NCBI GenBank assembly: GCA_964613725.1
Contig: CAZTJY010000121.1
Span: forward strand, 1-11,909
Length of the DNA stretch: 11,909 nucleotides
Direction: 5' to 3'
Source: Parapedobacter sp964613725
GTDB lineage: Bacteria; Bacteroidota; Bacteroidia; Sphingobacteriales; Sphingobacteriaceae
The position numbers and the translations under genes are program-made. This document shows positions 5,044-11,909 of the stretch, piece by piece. Numbering within the stretch: position 1 is the stretch's first letter; each line of letters starts with the position of its first letter. Under the pieces are notes generated by a model, which saw only the letters and a program-made list of their open reading frames with translations, did no database searches and was not told the origin of the DNA.

Positions 5044-7161
5044 ATGAATATTAAGCGAATTTTACCCCTATTAATGAGTTCCACCGCATTCATCGTGTCG
5101 TGCGACGACACCACCAAGCAAGCGAAAGAAAATCCGTTTTTGAACGTGTATGACACCCCGCATGGCGTGCCTCCATTTGACAAAATTAGAAGCGAACATT
5201 TCAAGCCGGCATACGAAGAAGCATTGCGGCAGCACAGTGCTGAGGTAGACTCCATCGCGGCCATCACCGAGGCGCCGACTTTTGAAAACACCATCCTGGC
5301 TCTTGAGAACGCCGGGACGCTGCTTACACGTGTATCCTACGTGTTCTCCAATTTGAGTTCGTCTACCACCAACGATACCCTGAAAGCCCTGGATACCGAA
5401 CTGGCACCAAAACTTGCCGCCCATCGTGATAACATTTCTTTGAATGAACGGCTATTCGGCCGCGTGAAAACCGTATGGGATCAACGCGACACGCTTGACC
5501 TCAACAGCGAGCAGCTTATGCTGCTCGAACGGAGTTACAAAAATTTTGTGCGCAATGGTGCCAACCTAAACGAGGCGGACAAAACGGAACTACGCGAAAT
5601 CAACGCACAGATTGCCGAGTTGACGACTCAGTTCGGCCAGAACGTATTGGCTGAAACCAATGCATTCGAATTGGTGGTTGACAGCGAAGGAATGCTCGCT
5701 GGCCTTTCGGATGGCTTGAAAGCAGCAGCCGCGGAAGCCGCCAATGCCAAGGGGCTGGAGGGCAAGTGGGTGTTCACGTTGTCTAACTCCAGTGTGATGC
5801 CTTTCCTCCAGTATGCCGATAACCGCGAGTTGCGCCGACAGATCTGGGAAGCCTACAAGAACCGAGGGGCCAACGGCAATGACAACGACAATAGTGGAAT
5901 TCTGGTAGAAATCGCCAACCTTCGCCTCAAGAAGGCGAACCTGTTGGGGTACGCCACCCATGCCCATTATGTGTTGGAAGAGGCCATGGCGGAGAACCCC
6001 ACTAATGTAAAGAAACTACTTGATGACCTCTGGAAGCCGGCCATTGCCAAGGCGAAAGCCGAAGCATACGACATCCAGAAGGAGATAGCAGCCGCTGGCG
6101 AAGACTTTCAGGCGGCGCCCTATGACTGGCGCTATTACTCAGAGAAAATCCGCCAACAACGTTTTTCATTAAGCGAGGCCGAGTTGCAGCCGTACTTCAG
6201 TCTGGCCAGTGTGAGGCAAGGTGCATTTGATGTGGCCAACAAATTGTATGGCCTCCAATTTAAGCGGTTGGAAGATATGCCGATCTATCATCATGAGGTT
6301 GAGGTCTACGAAGTATCGGAGGCTGATGGTGCGCCGGTAGGGATTTTCTATGTGGACTACTTTCCCCGCGAGTCGAAGCGACCCGGTGCATGGATGAGCT
6401 CGTTCCGCCGGCAATATAAAGAAAGCGGTGAGCGGGTAGCGCCGGTCATCGTGAACGTCTGCAACTTCACCGCACCGGTGGGCGACCAGCCGGCGCTGCT
6501 TACCTTTGATGAAGCCAACACGTTGTTCCACGAGTTCGGCCACGCTTTGCATGGCCTGCTGTCGGACGTCACCTACCGGAGTCTGTCGGGCACATCCGTC
6601 TCACGCGACTTCGTGGAGCTGCCCTCACAGGTGATGGAAAACTGGGCCGAAGACCCGGCTGTACTGAAAGAATATGCCAAACACCACGAAACCGGCGAAA
6701 CGATCCCCGACGCGCTTATTGCGAAGTTGGAAAGTGCGGGCACGTTTGGCCAAGGGTTTGCTACGGTGGAGTATCTGGCTTCAGCCATCCTCGACTTCGA
6801 TTACCACACCATCACCAGTCCCATTACGGTAAGTGCCGAAGAATTCGAAAAAGCATCGATGGAGAAGGCCGGATTGATTGATGAAATCATTCCGCGCCAC
6901 CGGAGTACCTACTTCAGCCACATCTTTTCCGGCGGCTATTCCGCAGGCTATTACAGCTATATTTGGGCCGAGGTACTCGATGCCGACGCGTTTGCAGCAT
7001 TTAAAGAAACGAGCCTGTATGACAAGGCTACCGCTGATGCATTCCGCCAAAACATCCTCGAAAAAGGAGGAACGGAAAAGCCCGCCGAACTCTACCGGAA
7101 GTTCCGGGGTGCCGATCCCGACCCGGTGTATTTGATGAAAAAGCGCGGACTGGGCGAATAG
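5044..7161 (+). CDS. M3 family zinc metallopeptidase, lipoprotein (Dcp/oligopeptidase A-like)
   Basis: Thimet-type oligopeptidase, probably a peptidyl-dipeptidase or oligopeptidase that trims short peptides. The 705-residue protein has the M3 zinc site HEFGH at 496-500 (His496, Glu497, His500), with the third ligand Glu525 in VELPSQVMENW. HIFSGGYSAGYYSYIW from 626 is the family's substrate-binding histidine and tyrosine loop. Residues 1-19 form a lipoprotein signal peptide (MNIKRILPLLMSSTAFIVS) with a lipobox ending at Cys20, so the mature enzyme should be lipid-anchored outside the cytoplasm. Cys20 is followed by two aspartates (CDDTTK), reminiscent of acidic surface-export signals in some Bacteroidota lipoproteins, so surface exposure is possible but unproven. 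It is about 20-25 residues longer than cytoplasmic Dcp because of the signal peptide. It has its own promoter and terminator and thus forms a single-gene unit. Confidence 0.93.
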   Translation: MNIKRILPLLMSSTAFIVSCDDTTKQAKENPFLNVYDTPHGVPPFDKIRSEHFKPAYEEALRQHSAEVDSIAAITEAPTFENTILALENAGTLLTRVSYVFSNLSSSTTNDTLKALDTELAPKLAAHRDNISLNERLFGRVKTVWDQRDTLDLNSEQLMLLERSYKNFVRNGANLNEADKTELREINAQIAELTTQFGQNVLAETNAFELVVDSEGMLAGLSDGLKAAAAEAANAKGLEGKWVFTLSNSSVMPFLQYADNRELRRQIWEAYKNRGANGNDNDNSGILVEIANLRLKKANLLGYATHAHYVLEEAMAENPTNVKKLLDDLWKPAIAKAKAEAYDIQKEIAAAGEDFQAAPYDWRYYSEKIRQQRFSLSEAELQPYFSLASVRQGAFDVANKLYGLQFKRLEDMPIYHHEVEVYEVSEADGAPVGIFYVDYFPRESKRPGAWMSSFRRQYKESGERVAPVIVNVCNFTAPVGDQPALLTFDEANTLFHEFGHALHGLLSDVTYRSLSGTSVSRDFVELPSQVMENWAEDPAVLKEYAKHHETGETIPDALIAKLESAGTFGQGFATVEYLASAILDFDYHTITSPITVSAEEFEKASMEKAGLIDEIIPRHRSTYFSHIFSGGYSAGYYSYIWAEVLDADAFAAFKETSLYDKATADAFRQNILEKGGTEKPAELYRKFRGADPDPVYLMKKRGLGE

Positions 7162-7179
7162 TCAGTTAAATGTACTAAG

Positions 7180-7211
7180 AAAGACTGCCTGGTTTCGGGC
7201 GGTCTTTTTTT
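7180..7211 (+). terminator. Rho-independent terminator after the M3 peptidase gene
   Basis: AAAGACTGCC (7180-7189) pairs with GGCGGTCTTT (7198-7207) in a 10-bp stem with one T-G pair and an 8-nt loop, followed by a run of seven T (7205-7211). It begins 19 nt after the peptidase stop codon. Reversed, the stem is followed by TTTCTT, so it may also work for the ABC exporter gene that converges from the right and ends at 7233. Confidence 0.88.
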
Positions 7212-7232
7212 ATGTTATTAGTATCTTCTACG

Positions 7233-8996
7233 CTATATCCCAGCGGAATGGAATTGGAGGTCGTACAGGCGTTTATAGTATCCATCCATACGGAGCAGTT
7301 CTTGGTGGGTGCCCATCTCTTTTACCTCGCCTTTATCCAACACGATGATTTTATCTGCTTTCTGGATAGTGGAGAGACGGTGAGCAATCACGATGGACGT
7401 ACGGCCGGCCATCAGCTTGTCGATGGCCTGCTGGATCAGTTCTTCCGATTCGGTATCTACAGATGAGGTCGCTTCATCGAGCACCAAGATTTTCGGGTTG
7501 TGCACCAGCGCGCGGATGAATGAAATCAGTTGCGCTTGGCCCGAAGAAAGCGTGGCGCCGCGCTCCTGTACCTTATAGTCGTAGCCGCCCGGTAGCCGCA
7601 TGATAAATTCATGGGCACCTACCTGCTTGGCTGCTGCCTCGATCTGCTCGCGGCTGATGGCGGGGTCGTTGAGACCGATGTTGCTAGCCACGGAATCGGA
7701 AAACAAAAACACATCCTGTAGTACGGTGGCAATGGTGCGGCGCAGGTAGTTGAGCTCGTAATCGCGGATGTCTACGCCATCCAGCCGTATGGCGCCGCTA
7801 TTGACCTCATAGAAACGGCTGAGGATATTAATGGTGGATGATTTACCGGCGCCAGTGGCGCCTACCAGTGCCAGGGTCTCGCCCGGCTTCACTGTGAAGT
7901 TGATATCTTTCAACACCCATTGTTCGTCATTATAGGCAAACCACACGCTGTCAAAGACAATTTCCCCACGGATGTGTTCCGGTTGTTGCACGCCCTCGTT
8001 GGGTGTCCGCTCGTCGGTATCGAGTACAGCAAAAATCCGTTCGGCACTGACCATGCCCATCTGTAATGTATTGAATTTATCTACCAGCTCGCGGATGGGG
8101 CGGAAAATCATGTTGATGTACATAATGAACGCCACAATCACACCGGGCGATAACGTATCGGCGAGCACCTGCTTGGAACCGTACCACACCAGCAGTCCAA
8201 GGGATATGGCCATGATGATTTCCAGTACCGGGAAAAAGATGGAAAAATACCAGTTCGCCCGGATATGGGCGTTTCGGTGCTCCGCATTGGCTGCCTTGAA
8301 TTTACGCATTTCCTGTTCCTCACGCGCAAAATATTGGATGATGCTGATTCCCGTGATGTGTTCTTGCAAGAATGTGTTGAGGTTGGATACCCATTTACGG
8401 ACGTCTTGGAAGGCCGACTTCATCGCCTCCTTGAAGACATACGTCGCACCAACCATAAATGGCATAGGAATCAATACGATCAGCGTAAGCCGCCAGTCGG
8501 TGTAAAACATGACCCCAAGAATCACCACCAGTTGAAGGAGGTCGCCGATGATTTGGATAAGCCCCTGCGAAAAAATATTGGCAATGGTTTCGAGGTCGGA
8601 TATGGTGCGCGTAATCAGCCTGCCTATTGGCGTGCGATCGAAATATTTGAGCCGGAGGCCCGTGATGTGGTTGAACACATCAATGCGGAGGTCACGGATG
8701 ACGGATTGGCCCAGTGTGTTCGTCATCAGGGTATGGTAGTAACGAACAACGGTCTGTAGCAGCAATAGCCCCAGCATGAGCAAAAGCATCAATTGGAGGC
8801 CGCCGATATCGTTTTGGAGGATGAACTGATCGAGCGTGTGTTCCACTAACATCGGCAATGCCGGCGCTACACCGGCCATTAGGATAGTAAGCAATACGGA
8901 AACCGCAAAAATCCCTTTATATGGCCTTACATAGCGCAGCATCCTGCGGAGCAGCTGCGCATCATACGTCTTGCCAGTTACCTTCGGTTCGCTCAT
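7233..8996 (-). CDS. ABC exporter, fused permease and ATPase (ABCB/MsbA-like)
   Basis: A 587-residue half-transporter with an N-terminal six-helix exporter domain (about residues 20-315) and a C-terminal ATPase domain (about 342-580), expected to act as a dimer in the inner membrane. Walker A is GATGAGKSS at 379-387, the Q-loop is Gln427, the signature loop is LSSGQ at 483-487 (LSGGQ is usual), Walker B ILVLDE at 503-508 retains the catalytic Glu508, and the switch histidine is His539 in IAHRLSTI. The QLISFIRAL following the signature resembles multidrug-exporter half-transporters such as the YheH type. The substrate cannot be told. I place the start at ATG 8996. A TTG at 9008 in frame is the end of the -7 box itself. 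truA lies 51 bp upstream on the same strand, but a separate promoter is present. Confidence 0.93.
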   Translation of the reverse strand: MSEPKVTGKTYDAQLLRRMLRYVRPYKGIFAVSVLLTILMAGVAPALPMLVEHTLDQFILQNDIGGLQLMLLLMLGLLLLQTVVRYYHTLMTNTLGQSVIRDLRIDVFNHITGLRLKYFDRTPIGRLITRTISDLETIANIFSQGLIQIIGDLLQLVVILGVMFYTDWRLTLIVLIPMPFMVGATYVFKEAMKSAFQDVRKWVSNLNTFLQEHITGISIIQYFAREEQEMRKFKAANAEHRNAHIRANWYFSIFFPVLEIIMAISLGLLVWYGSKQVLADTLSPGVIVAFIMYINMIFRPIRELVDKFNTLQMGMVSAERIFAVLDTDERTPNEGVQQPEHIRGEIVFDSVWFAYNDEQWVLKDINFTVKPGETLALVGATGAGKSSTINILSRFYEVNSGAIRLDGVDIRDYELNYLRRTIATVLQDVFLFSDSVASNIGLNDPAISREQIEAAAKQVGAHEFIMRLPGGYDYKVQERGATLSSGQAQLISFIRALVHNPKILVLDEATSSVDTESEELIQQAIDKLMAGRTSIVIAHRLSTIQKADKIIVLDKGEVKEMGTHQELLRMDGYYKRLYDLQFHSAGI

Positions 8997-9005
8997 GGAC
9001 AGCTG

Positions 9006-9013
9006 CAAAAGTA
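9006..9013 (-). promoter_or_regulatory. -7 promoter box of the ABC exporter gene
   Basis: The minus strand reads TACTTTTG, matching TAnnTTTG, 9 nt before the ATG at 8996. This predicts a leader of only a few nucleotides. It lies in the 51-bp gap after truA. No TTG element is seen 19-21 nt upstream. Confidence 0.5.
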
Positions 9014-9047
9014 CGACTTTGTCTGAATATCTCGGTTCACCGATTTG

Positions 9048-9818
9048 TCAAATGGCGTTCACGTAGGCGTATTCCACTTTGGTGAGGTATAAGCCACACG
9101 CCGGGACCGAGGTGCCGGCGACTGCGCGGTCTTTGCTTTGGATGACCGTATGCATGTGTTCGGGGGCCTGTTCCCCGCGACCGATTTCTAGCAGCGTGCC
9201 GACGATGGCCCGCACCATATTGCGCAGGAATCGGTTGGCCGAAATGTGGAACACCAAACGGTCGCTGCCTCTCCATTGCCATTCGGCGTGCATCACGCGG
9301 CAGTTGTTGGTAAACACCTGAGTGTGGGATTTGCTGAAACAGGAAAAATCTTCGTACTGGTACAGTATGGCCGCAGCTTCATTCATCGCCGCTACATCGG
9401 GCGTATCGCGCAACAACCAGGAGCGGCCCTGAAGGAAGGGGTCTTTGTGGATGTGTGCATGGTATTCGTACGATCGCTTTATGGCATCGAAGCGCGCGTG
9501 GGCCTGTAGGGGCACTGCGATGAGCCGTTTGACGGCGATATCGTGCGGAAGCAAGGCATTTAACCGATGAAGGAATTCACGTTCTTCCAGTGGAAATGCC
9601 GAAGCCATCCAGTCGAAATGGGCAAATAACTGCGTGGCATGCACGCCCGTATCCGTACGTCCGCACCCTACAGTGGCGGTGGGCCGGCGCAACAGGGTGG
9701 TCAATGCTTTATCGAGCACTTCCTGCACGGTAACGGCATTCGATTGGATCTGCCAACCGTGATATGCACCGCCGTCGAAAGCGATTTCGATGAAATATCG
9801 TTGATGGGAGGTTTCCAC
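9048..9818 (-). CDS. truA: tRNA pseudouridine(38-40) synthase TruA
   Basis: TruA converts uridines at positions 38-40 of the tRNA anticodon stem to pseudouridine, in the cytoplasm. With a GTG start at 9818 the protein has 256 residues, close to the family norm. It opens METSHQRYFIEIAFDGG, the usual first strand. The catalytic Asp56 lies in GCGRTDTGVHA (51-61), and later family motifs such as FDAIKRSYEYH and FHISANRFLRNMVRAIVGTLLEIG are intact. The frame stays open upstream to another GTG at 9905, but those 29 residues are low-complexity, cross the -7 box and have no counterpart in the family. GTG 9818 is therefore preferred, and the box ends 4 nt before it. The ABC exporter gene follows 51 bp downstream and may share some read-through. 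Confidence 0.95.
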   Translation of the reverse strand: METSHQRYFIEIAFDGGAYHGWQIQSNAVTVQEVLDKALTTLLRRPTATVGCGRTDTGVHATQLFAHFDWMASAFPLEEREFLHRLNALLPHDIAVKRLIAVPLQAHARFDAIKRSYEYHAHIHKDPFLQGRSWLLRDTPDVAAMNEAAAILYQYEDFSCFSKSHTQVFTNNCRVMHAEWQWRGSDRLVFHISANRFLRNMVRAIVGTLLEIGRGEQAPEHMHTVIQSKDRAVAGTSVPACGLYLTKVEYAYVNAI

Positions 9819-9822
9819 TCCG

Positions 9823-9830
9823 CAAAGGTA
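9823..9830 (-). promoter_or_regulatory. -7 promoter box of truA
   Basis: The minus strand reads TACCTTTG, an exact TAnnTTTG match, ending 4 nt before GTG 9818. This is the same distance as in hisS and predicts a leaderless mRNA beginning at or near GTG. No convincing -33 TTG is present. Confidence 0.6.
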
Positions 9831-9871
9831 CGGATTTTGTGATTTGCTATTGTATTTTGCATTTTCGCTGA

Positions 9872-9969
9872 GCAGACTGGCTAAAGCACACCAGCAAAAA
9901 AACACATCAGCAAAAAAAACACGTCCGCGAAAAGCGCTTCAGCAAAAAGCAGACTGCCAAATCAGCAAA
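9872..9969. repeat. Imperfect short repeats (CAGCAAA units) between truA and the PTPS gene
   Basis: CAGCAAA begins at 9892, 9908, 9940 and 9963, and a diverged copy (CCGCGAAAAG) lies at 9925. The first gaps are 16 and 32 bp, suggesting a 16-bp period with one degraded unit. The first two units are nearly identical (CAGCAAAAAAACACA and CAGCAAAAAAAACAC). GCAGACTG also occurs twice, at 9872-9879 and 9949-9956. The block lies upstream of both divergent promoters. It may be slipped-strand repeat growth or a set of binding sites. Confidence 0.6.
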
Positions 9970-9975
9970 TTAGCT

Positions 9976-9983
9976 TATCTTTG
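9976..9983 (+). promoter_or_regulatory. -7 promoter box of the PTPS-folE operon
   Basis: TATCTTTG matches TAnnTTTG exactly and ends 6 nt before the ATG at 9990. Transcription would start at or just before the ATG. No TTG is found 20 nt upstream (ACT at 9953-9955). Confidence 0.6.
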
Positions 9984-9989
9984 CACGCT

Positions 9990-10406
9990 ATGATATATCT
10001 TACACGGCGCGAACGGTTTAACGCGGCGCATAAATTATACCGCGAGGAGTGGACCCAGGAACAAAATGAGGCTGTATTCGGCAAGTGTTCCAATCCCAAT
10101 TGGCACGGACACAACTATGAGTTGTTCGTAACGGTGAAAGGCGAGGTTGATCCACAGACGGGATTCGTGATCGATTTAAAGGAGTTGAAACAGATCATCG
10201 AAATCCATGTGATCGATAAACTGGACCATCGCAACGTGAACCTCGATGTTGATTTTATGCGGGGCAAGATGGCGTCTACCGAGGTATTGGCTATCGAGAT
10301 TTTCAACCAGCTGAAGCCCCACGTAGAAGCGAACGGGGCGATGCTACATTCCGTGAAACTGGTGGAAACCGAGAACAACTCCGTGGAATATTTTGGTGAT
10401 GAATAA
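9990..10406 (+). CDS. 6-pyruvoyl-tetrahydropterin / 6-carboxytetrahydropterin synthase family protein
   Basis: Enzymes of this family act on 7,8-dihydroneopterin triphosphate. PTPS makes 6-pyruvoyl-tetrahydropterin (biopterin route) and QueD makes 6-carboxy-tetrahydropterin (queuosine route). The 138-residue protein has the zinc ligands His14 (FNAAHKLY), His39 and His41 (WHGHNY), a candidate catalytic Cys33, the Asp79-His80 pair in KLDHRNVN, and the pterin-anchoring Glu region at VETENNS (125-131). The motif GKCSNPNWHGHNY has five residues between Cys and HGH, as in animal PTPS (C-x5-HGH), whereas E. coli QueD has three. This leans toward PTPS-type chemistry but does not decide it. The start is ATG 9990, since the in-frame TTG at 9981 is part of the -7 box. 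folE, 24 bp downstream, makes the substrate. Confidence 0.9.
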   Translation: MIYLTRRERFNAAHKLYREEWTQEQNEAVFGKCSNPNWHGHNYELFVTVKGEVDPQTGFVIDLKELKQIIEIHVIDKLDHRNVNLDVDFMRGKMASTEVLAIEIFNQLKPHVEANGAMLHSVKLVETENNSVEYFGDE

Positions 10407-10430
10407 TGCCAAGCGTTAATTAATAAGACT

Positions 10431-11063
10431 ATGGACAACGATTTCCCCCTGAACGAAGAAGAGATCGACGGATACGTAAAGATAGACCGCTACAACCCCG
10501 AAAAGGTAGCCCGCATCGCCTCACATTATGCAGAAATATTGGCGCTCTTGGGGGAGGACCCCACGCGACAAGGGTTGCAGAAAACGCCCGAGCGCGTGGC
10601 CAAAGCGTTGCAATTCCTCACCCATGGATACGATGTGGATCCAACGGCCGTATTGCGGGGGGCTATGTTCGAGGAAGAATACAGTCAAATGGTGGTGGTG
10701 AAGGATATCGAGGTGTATTCGATGTGTGAGCACCACATGCTGCCCTTCTTTGGCAAGGCACACGTGGCCTATATCCCCAATGGACACATTGTGGGTTTGA
10801 GCAAAATCCCACGGGTGATAGACATCTACGCCCGTCGCCTGCAGGTGCAGGAGCGGCTCACCAACGAGATTCGCGACTGCATCCAGGGGACGCTAAACCC
10901 GGTCGGCGTGGCCGTCGTGATCGAGTGCAAGCACCTCTGCATGTGCATGCGCGGTGTGCAGAAGCAAAACTCCGTAACCACCACCTCGGCGTTTACCGGC
11001 GAGTTTGCCAAGGAACGTACCCGCCAGGAATTTTTGCAGTTGATTACTGCTTCGCTGGGTTAG
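10431..11063 (+). CDS. folE: GTP cyclohydrolase I
   Basis: FolE converts GTP to 7,8-dihydroneopterin triphosphate and formate, the entry step for folate, biopterin and queuosine precursors. The 210-residue protein has the usual length. Zinc ligands are Cys99 and His102 in SMCEHHMLPFFGKAHVAYIP and Cys170 in KHLCMCMRGVQKQ. GLSKIPRVIDIYARRLQVQE (123-142) is the conserved helix lining the pocket, and NSVTTTSAFTGEF (180-192) is a family motif near the C-terminus. An extra cysteine (Cys172) lies next to the zinc ligand. The acidic N-terminus of about 20 residues is variable in the family. It follows the PTPS-family gene by 24 bp with no promoter between, so the two are most likely one operon. Its stop is 6 bp from the end of the converging DUF5686 gene, with no terminator between. 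Confidence 0.97.
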   Translation: MDNDFPLNEEEIDGYVKIDRYNPEKVARIASHYAEILALLGEDPTRQGLQKTPERVAKALQFLTHGYDVDPTAVLRGAMFEEEYSQMVVVKDIEVYSMCEHHMLPFFGKAHVAYIPNGHIVGLSKIPRVIDIYARRLQVQERLTNEIRDCIQGTLNPVGVAVVIECKHLCMCMRGVQKQNSVTTTSAFTGEFAKERTRQEFLQLITASLG

Positions 11064-11069
11064 AGAAAC

Positions 11070-11909
11070 TTAAAATAGCCGGAGCCCGATCCGGGCGGCT
11101 TCCTTTCCACTTGGCCCTACGTGTTTTCCCAATGATCGTGCATACACGACCCGAAGACGTTGCCATTCGAGCCCGGCATGGATTTCTCCGTAATGGTCCA
11201 AGCCCGGTGTATGCAGGTAATGGAGGCCAACGATTTCATTTAATTTGAGCTTCCGGAGCAGCGGTATCTTCCCTGTGAGCAACGTAGACAGGTTATATTC
11301 CCCATGTGCTTCCAAAAAGCGGCCAGACGTGCTATGCTGGTAGTAATCCAATAATAGGAAGGCGGTCGACCGCTGGTCATTGATGAGCGTGCGTGTGCCT
11401 TTGAAATGGCGGTAGTCGGTATAGTAGAGCGACTTGTCATTCAGGAATGTGCCCGCCTGCACATCGAATGCCATGCGGCCGTATAAGCCCAACCGGATAT
11501 CCGTTTTATGTAATCGTGCCACCAGCAAATCATAATCTACATCACTTCCCAATACCTGCGGCACTCCTTTCGTATAAGATAGGGATAACGTAGGCCATGG
11601 CGAAGGCAGGTACACCCGCCGGTGCGGATAGGTCTCGTACTTGGTGCCGAAATCGTAACTCAGCCCCAAGGAAACCTTAAAAGCCTTGTTTTGCGGGAAC
11701 AACGGAACATCTTCCGTCGGTAACAGCGGATTGTTGGAGGTGAGGTGCTGCTTGTTCCGCTCCAAGAAGGTATAGTCCGTGCTGTTGGGTAGCCACAGGC
11801 GGTTTTCCCACACCGCGGATGCCGTTATACGCACGTTTGCCGGTAGCGTATACCGCCATTCGGCCCCACCGAACGTACGCTCATACCATTTGAGGTAATT
11901 GCGGCCAAA
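11070..11909 (-). CDS. DUF5686 family outer-membrane protein, C-terminal 279 residues (cut by window edge)
   Basis: The frame is open from base 11909 to a TAA at 11072-11070, so the gene's 5' part lies right of the window. An apparent start at 11834 is only an internal GTG. The fragment matches the C-terminal region of the Bacteroidota DUF5686 family (often with an N-terminal carboxypeptidase-like regulatory domain and a signal peptide), including PSPWPTLSLSYTKGVPQVLGSD and GKIPLLRKLKLNE. Alternating aromatic and polar strands (LSLGLSYDFG, FLLLDYYQHS, HAGLEWQRLRVVYARSL) and a C-terminus ending in Phe (RIGLRLF) suggest an outer-membrane beta-barrel. Its function is unknown. Family assignment is from remembered sequence pattern, so it is good but not certain. 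Confidence 0.82.
   Translation of the reverse strand, partial: FGRNYLKWYERTFGGAEWRYTLPANVRITASAVWENRLWLPNSTDYTFLERNKQHLTSNNPLLPTEDVPLFPQNKAFKVSLGLSYDFGTKYETYPHRRVYLPSPWPTLSLSYTKGVPQVLGSDVDYDLLVARLHKTDIRLGLYGRMAFDVQAGTFLNDKSLYYTDYRHFKGTRTLINDQRSTAFLLLDYYQHSTSGRFLEAHGEYNLSTLLTGKIPLLRKLKLNEIVGLHYLHTPGLDHYGEIHAGLEWQRLRVVYARSLGKHVGPSGKEAARIGLRLF

Noticed and set aside
8265..8759. Open frame of 164 codons on the plus strand inside the ABC exporter gene
   Set aside because: It is antisense to a gene with intact motifs, has no recognisable domain or promoter, and looks like a codon-bias shadow. The same holds for other antisense frames inside hisS, the peptidase and rnc.
8997..9008. ABC exporter start at TTG 9008
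   Set aside because: This TTG is the end of the -7 box TACTTTTG. The ATG at 8996 is a better start.
9819..9905. TruA N-terminal extension from GTG 9905
   Set aside because: The extension translates repeat-rich intergenic DNA, spans the -7 box and has no family counterpart.
9981..9989. PTPS-family gene start at TTG 9981
   Set aside because: This TTG is part of the -7 box TATCTTTG, so it should not be in the mRNA.

Overview
The window comes from a member of the Bacteroidota, class and family not resolved. Three things support this: an IPExxxVDY-family protein beside pyruvate kinase, a DUF5686-type outer-membrane protein, and repeated TAnnTTTG boxes, the -7 element of the Bacteroidota housekeeping sigma factor, in front of genes that mostly lack Shine-Dalgarno (SD) sequences. 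Most of the content is core housekeeping. I see no phage, insertion sequence, CRISPR array, tRNA or rRNA.

Layout. At the left edge, reading leftward, are the start of pyruvate kinase (1-187, cut by the window) and an IPExxxVDY protein (386-808). A 388-bp AT-rich divergent region (809-1196) follows. It holds two back-to-back -7 boxes, a hairpin and two very short reading frames, each with a strong SD. Rightward from there run acpP (1197), fabF (1461) and rnc (2749), then hisS (3591) and an M3-family lipoprotein peptidase (5044), each of the last two with its own promoter. A terminator at 7180-7211 separates the peptidase from a leftward pair: truA (9818-9048) followed by an ABC exporter (8996-7233). 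A repeat-containing divergent region (9819-9989) lies between truA and a rightward pterin pair, a PTPS/QueD-family gene (9990) and folE (10431). The 3' part of a DUF5686 gene converges on folE from the right edge.

How the genes work together. acpP and fabF supply the carrier protein and elongating ketosynthase of type II fatty-acid synthesis, and rnc is their likely co-transcribed partner. The folE product (dihydroneopterin triphosphate) is the substrate of the PTPS/QueD enzyme encoded just before it. hisS and truA serve translation and tRNA modification.

The most unusual features are not the proteins. They are (1) the acpP upstream region with its two SD-led mini-ORFs, in a phylum that seldom uses SD sequences, and (2) the placement of -7 boxes 4-9 nt from the start codons of hisS, truA, the PTPS gene and the ABC exporter, which predicts leaderless or nearly leaderless mRNAs and corrects several gene starts.
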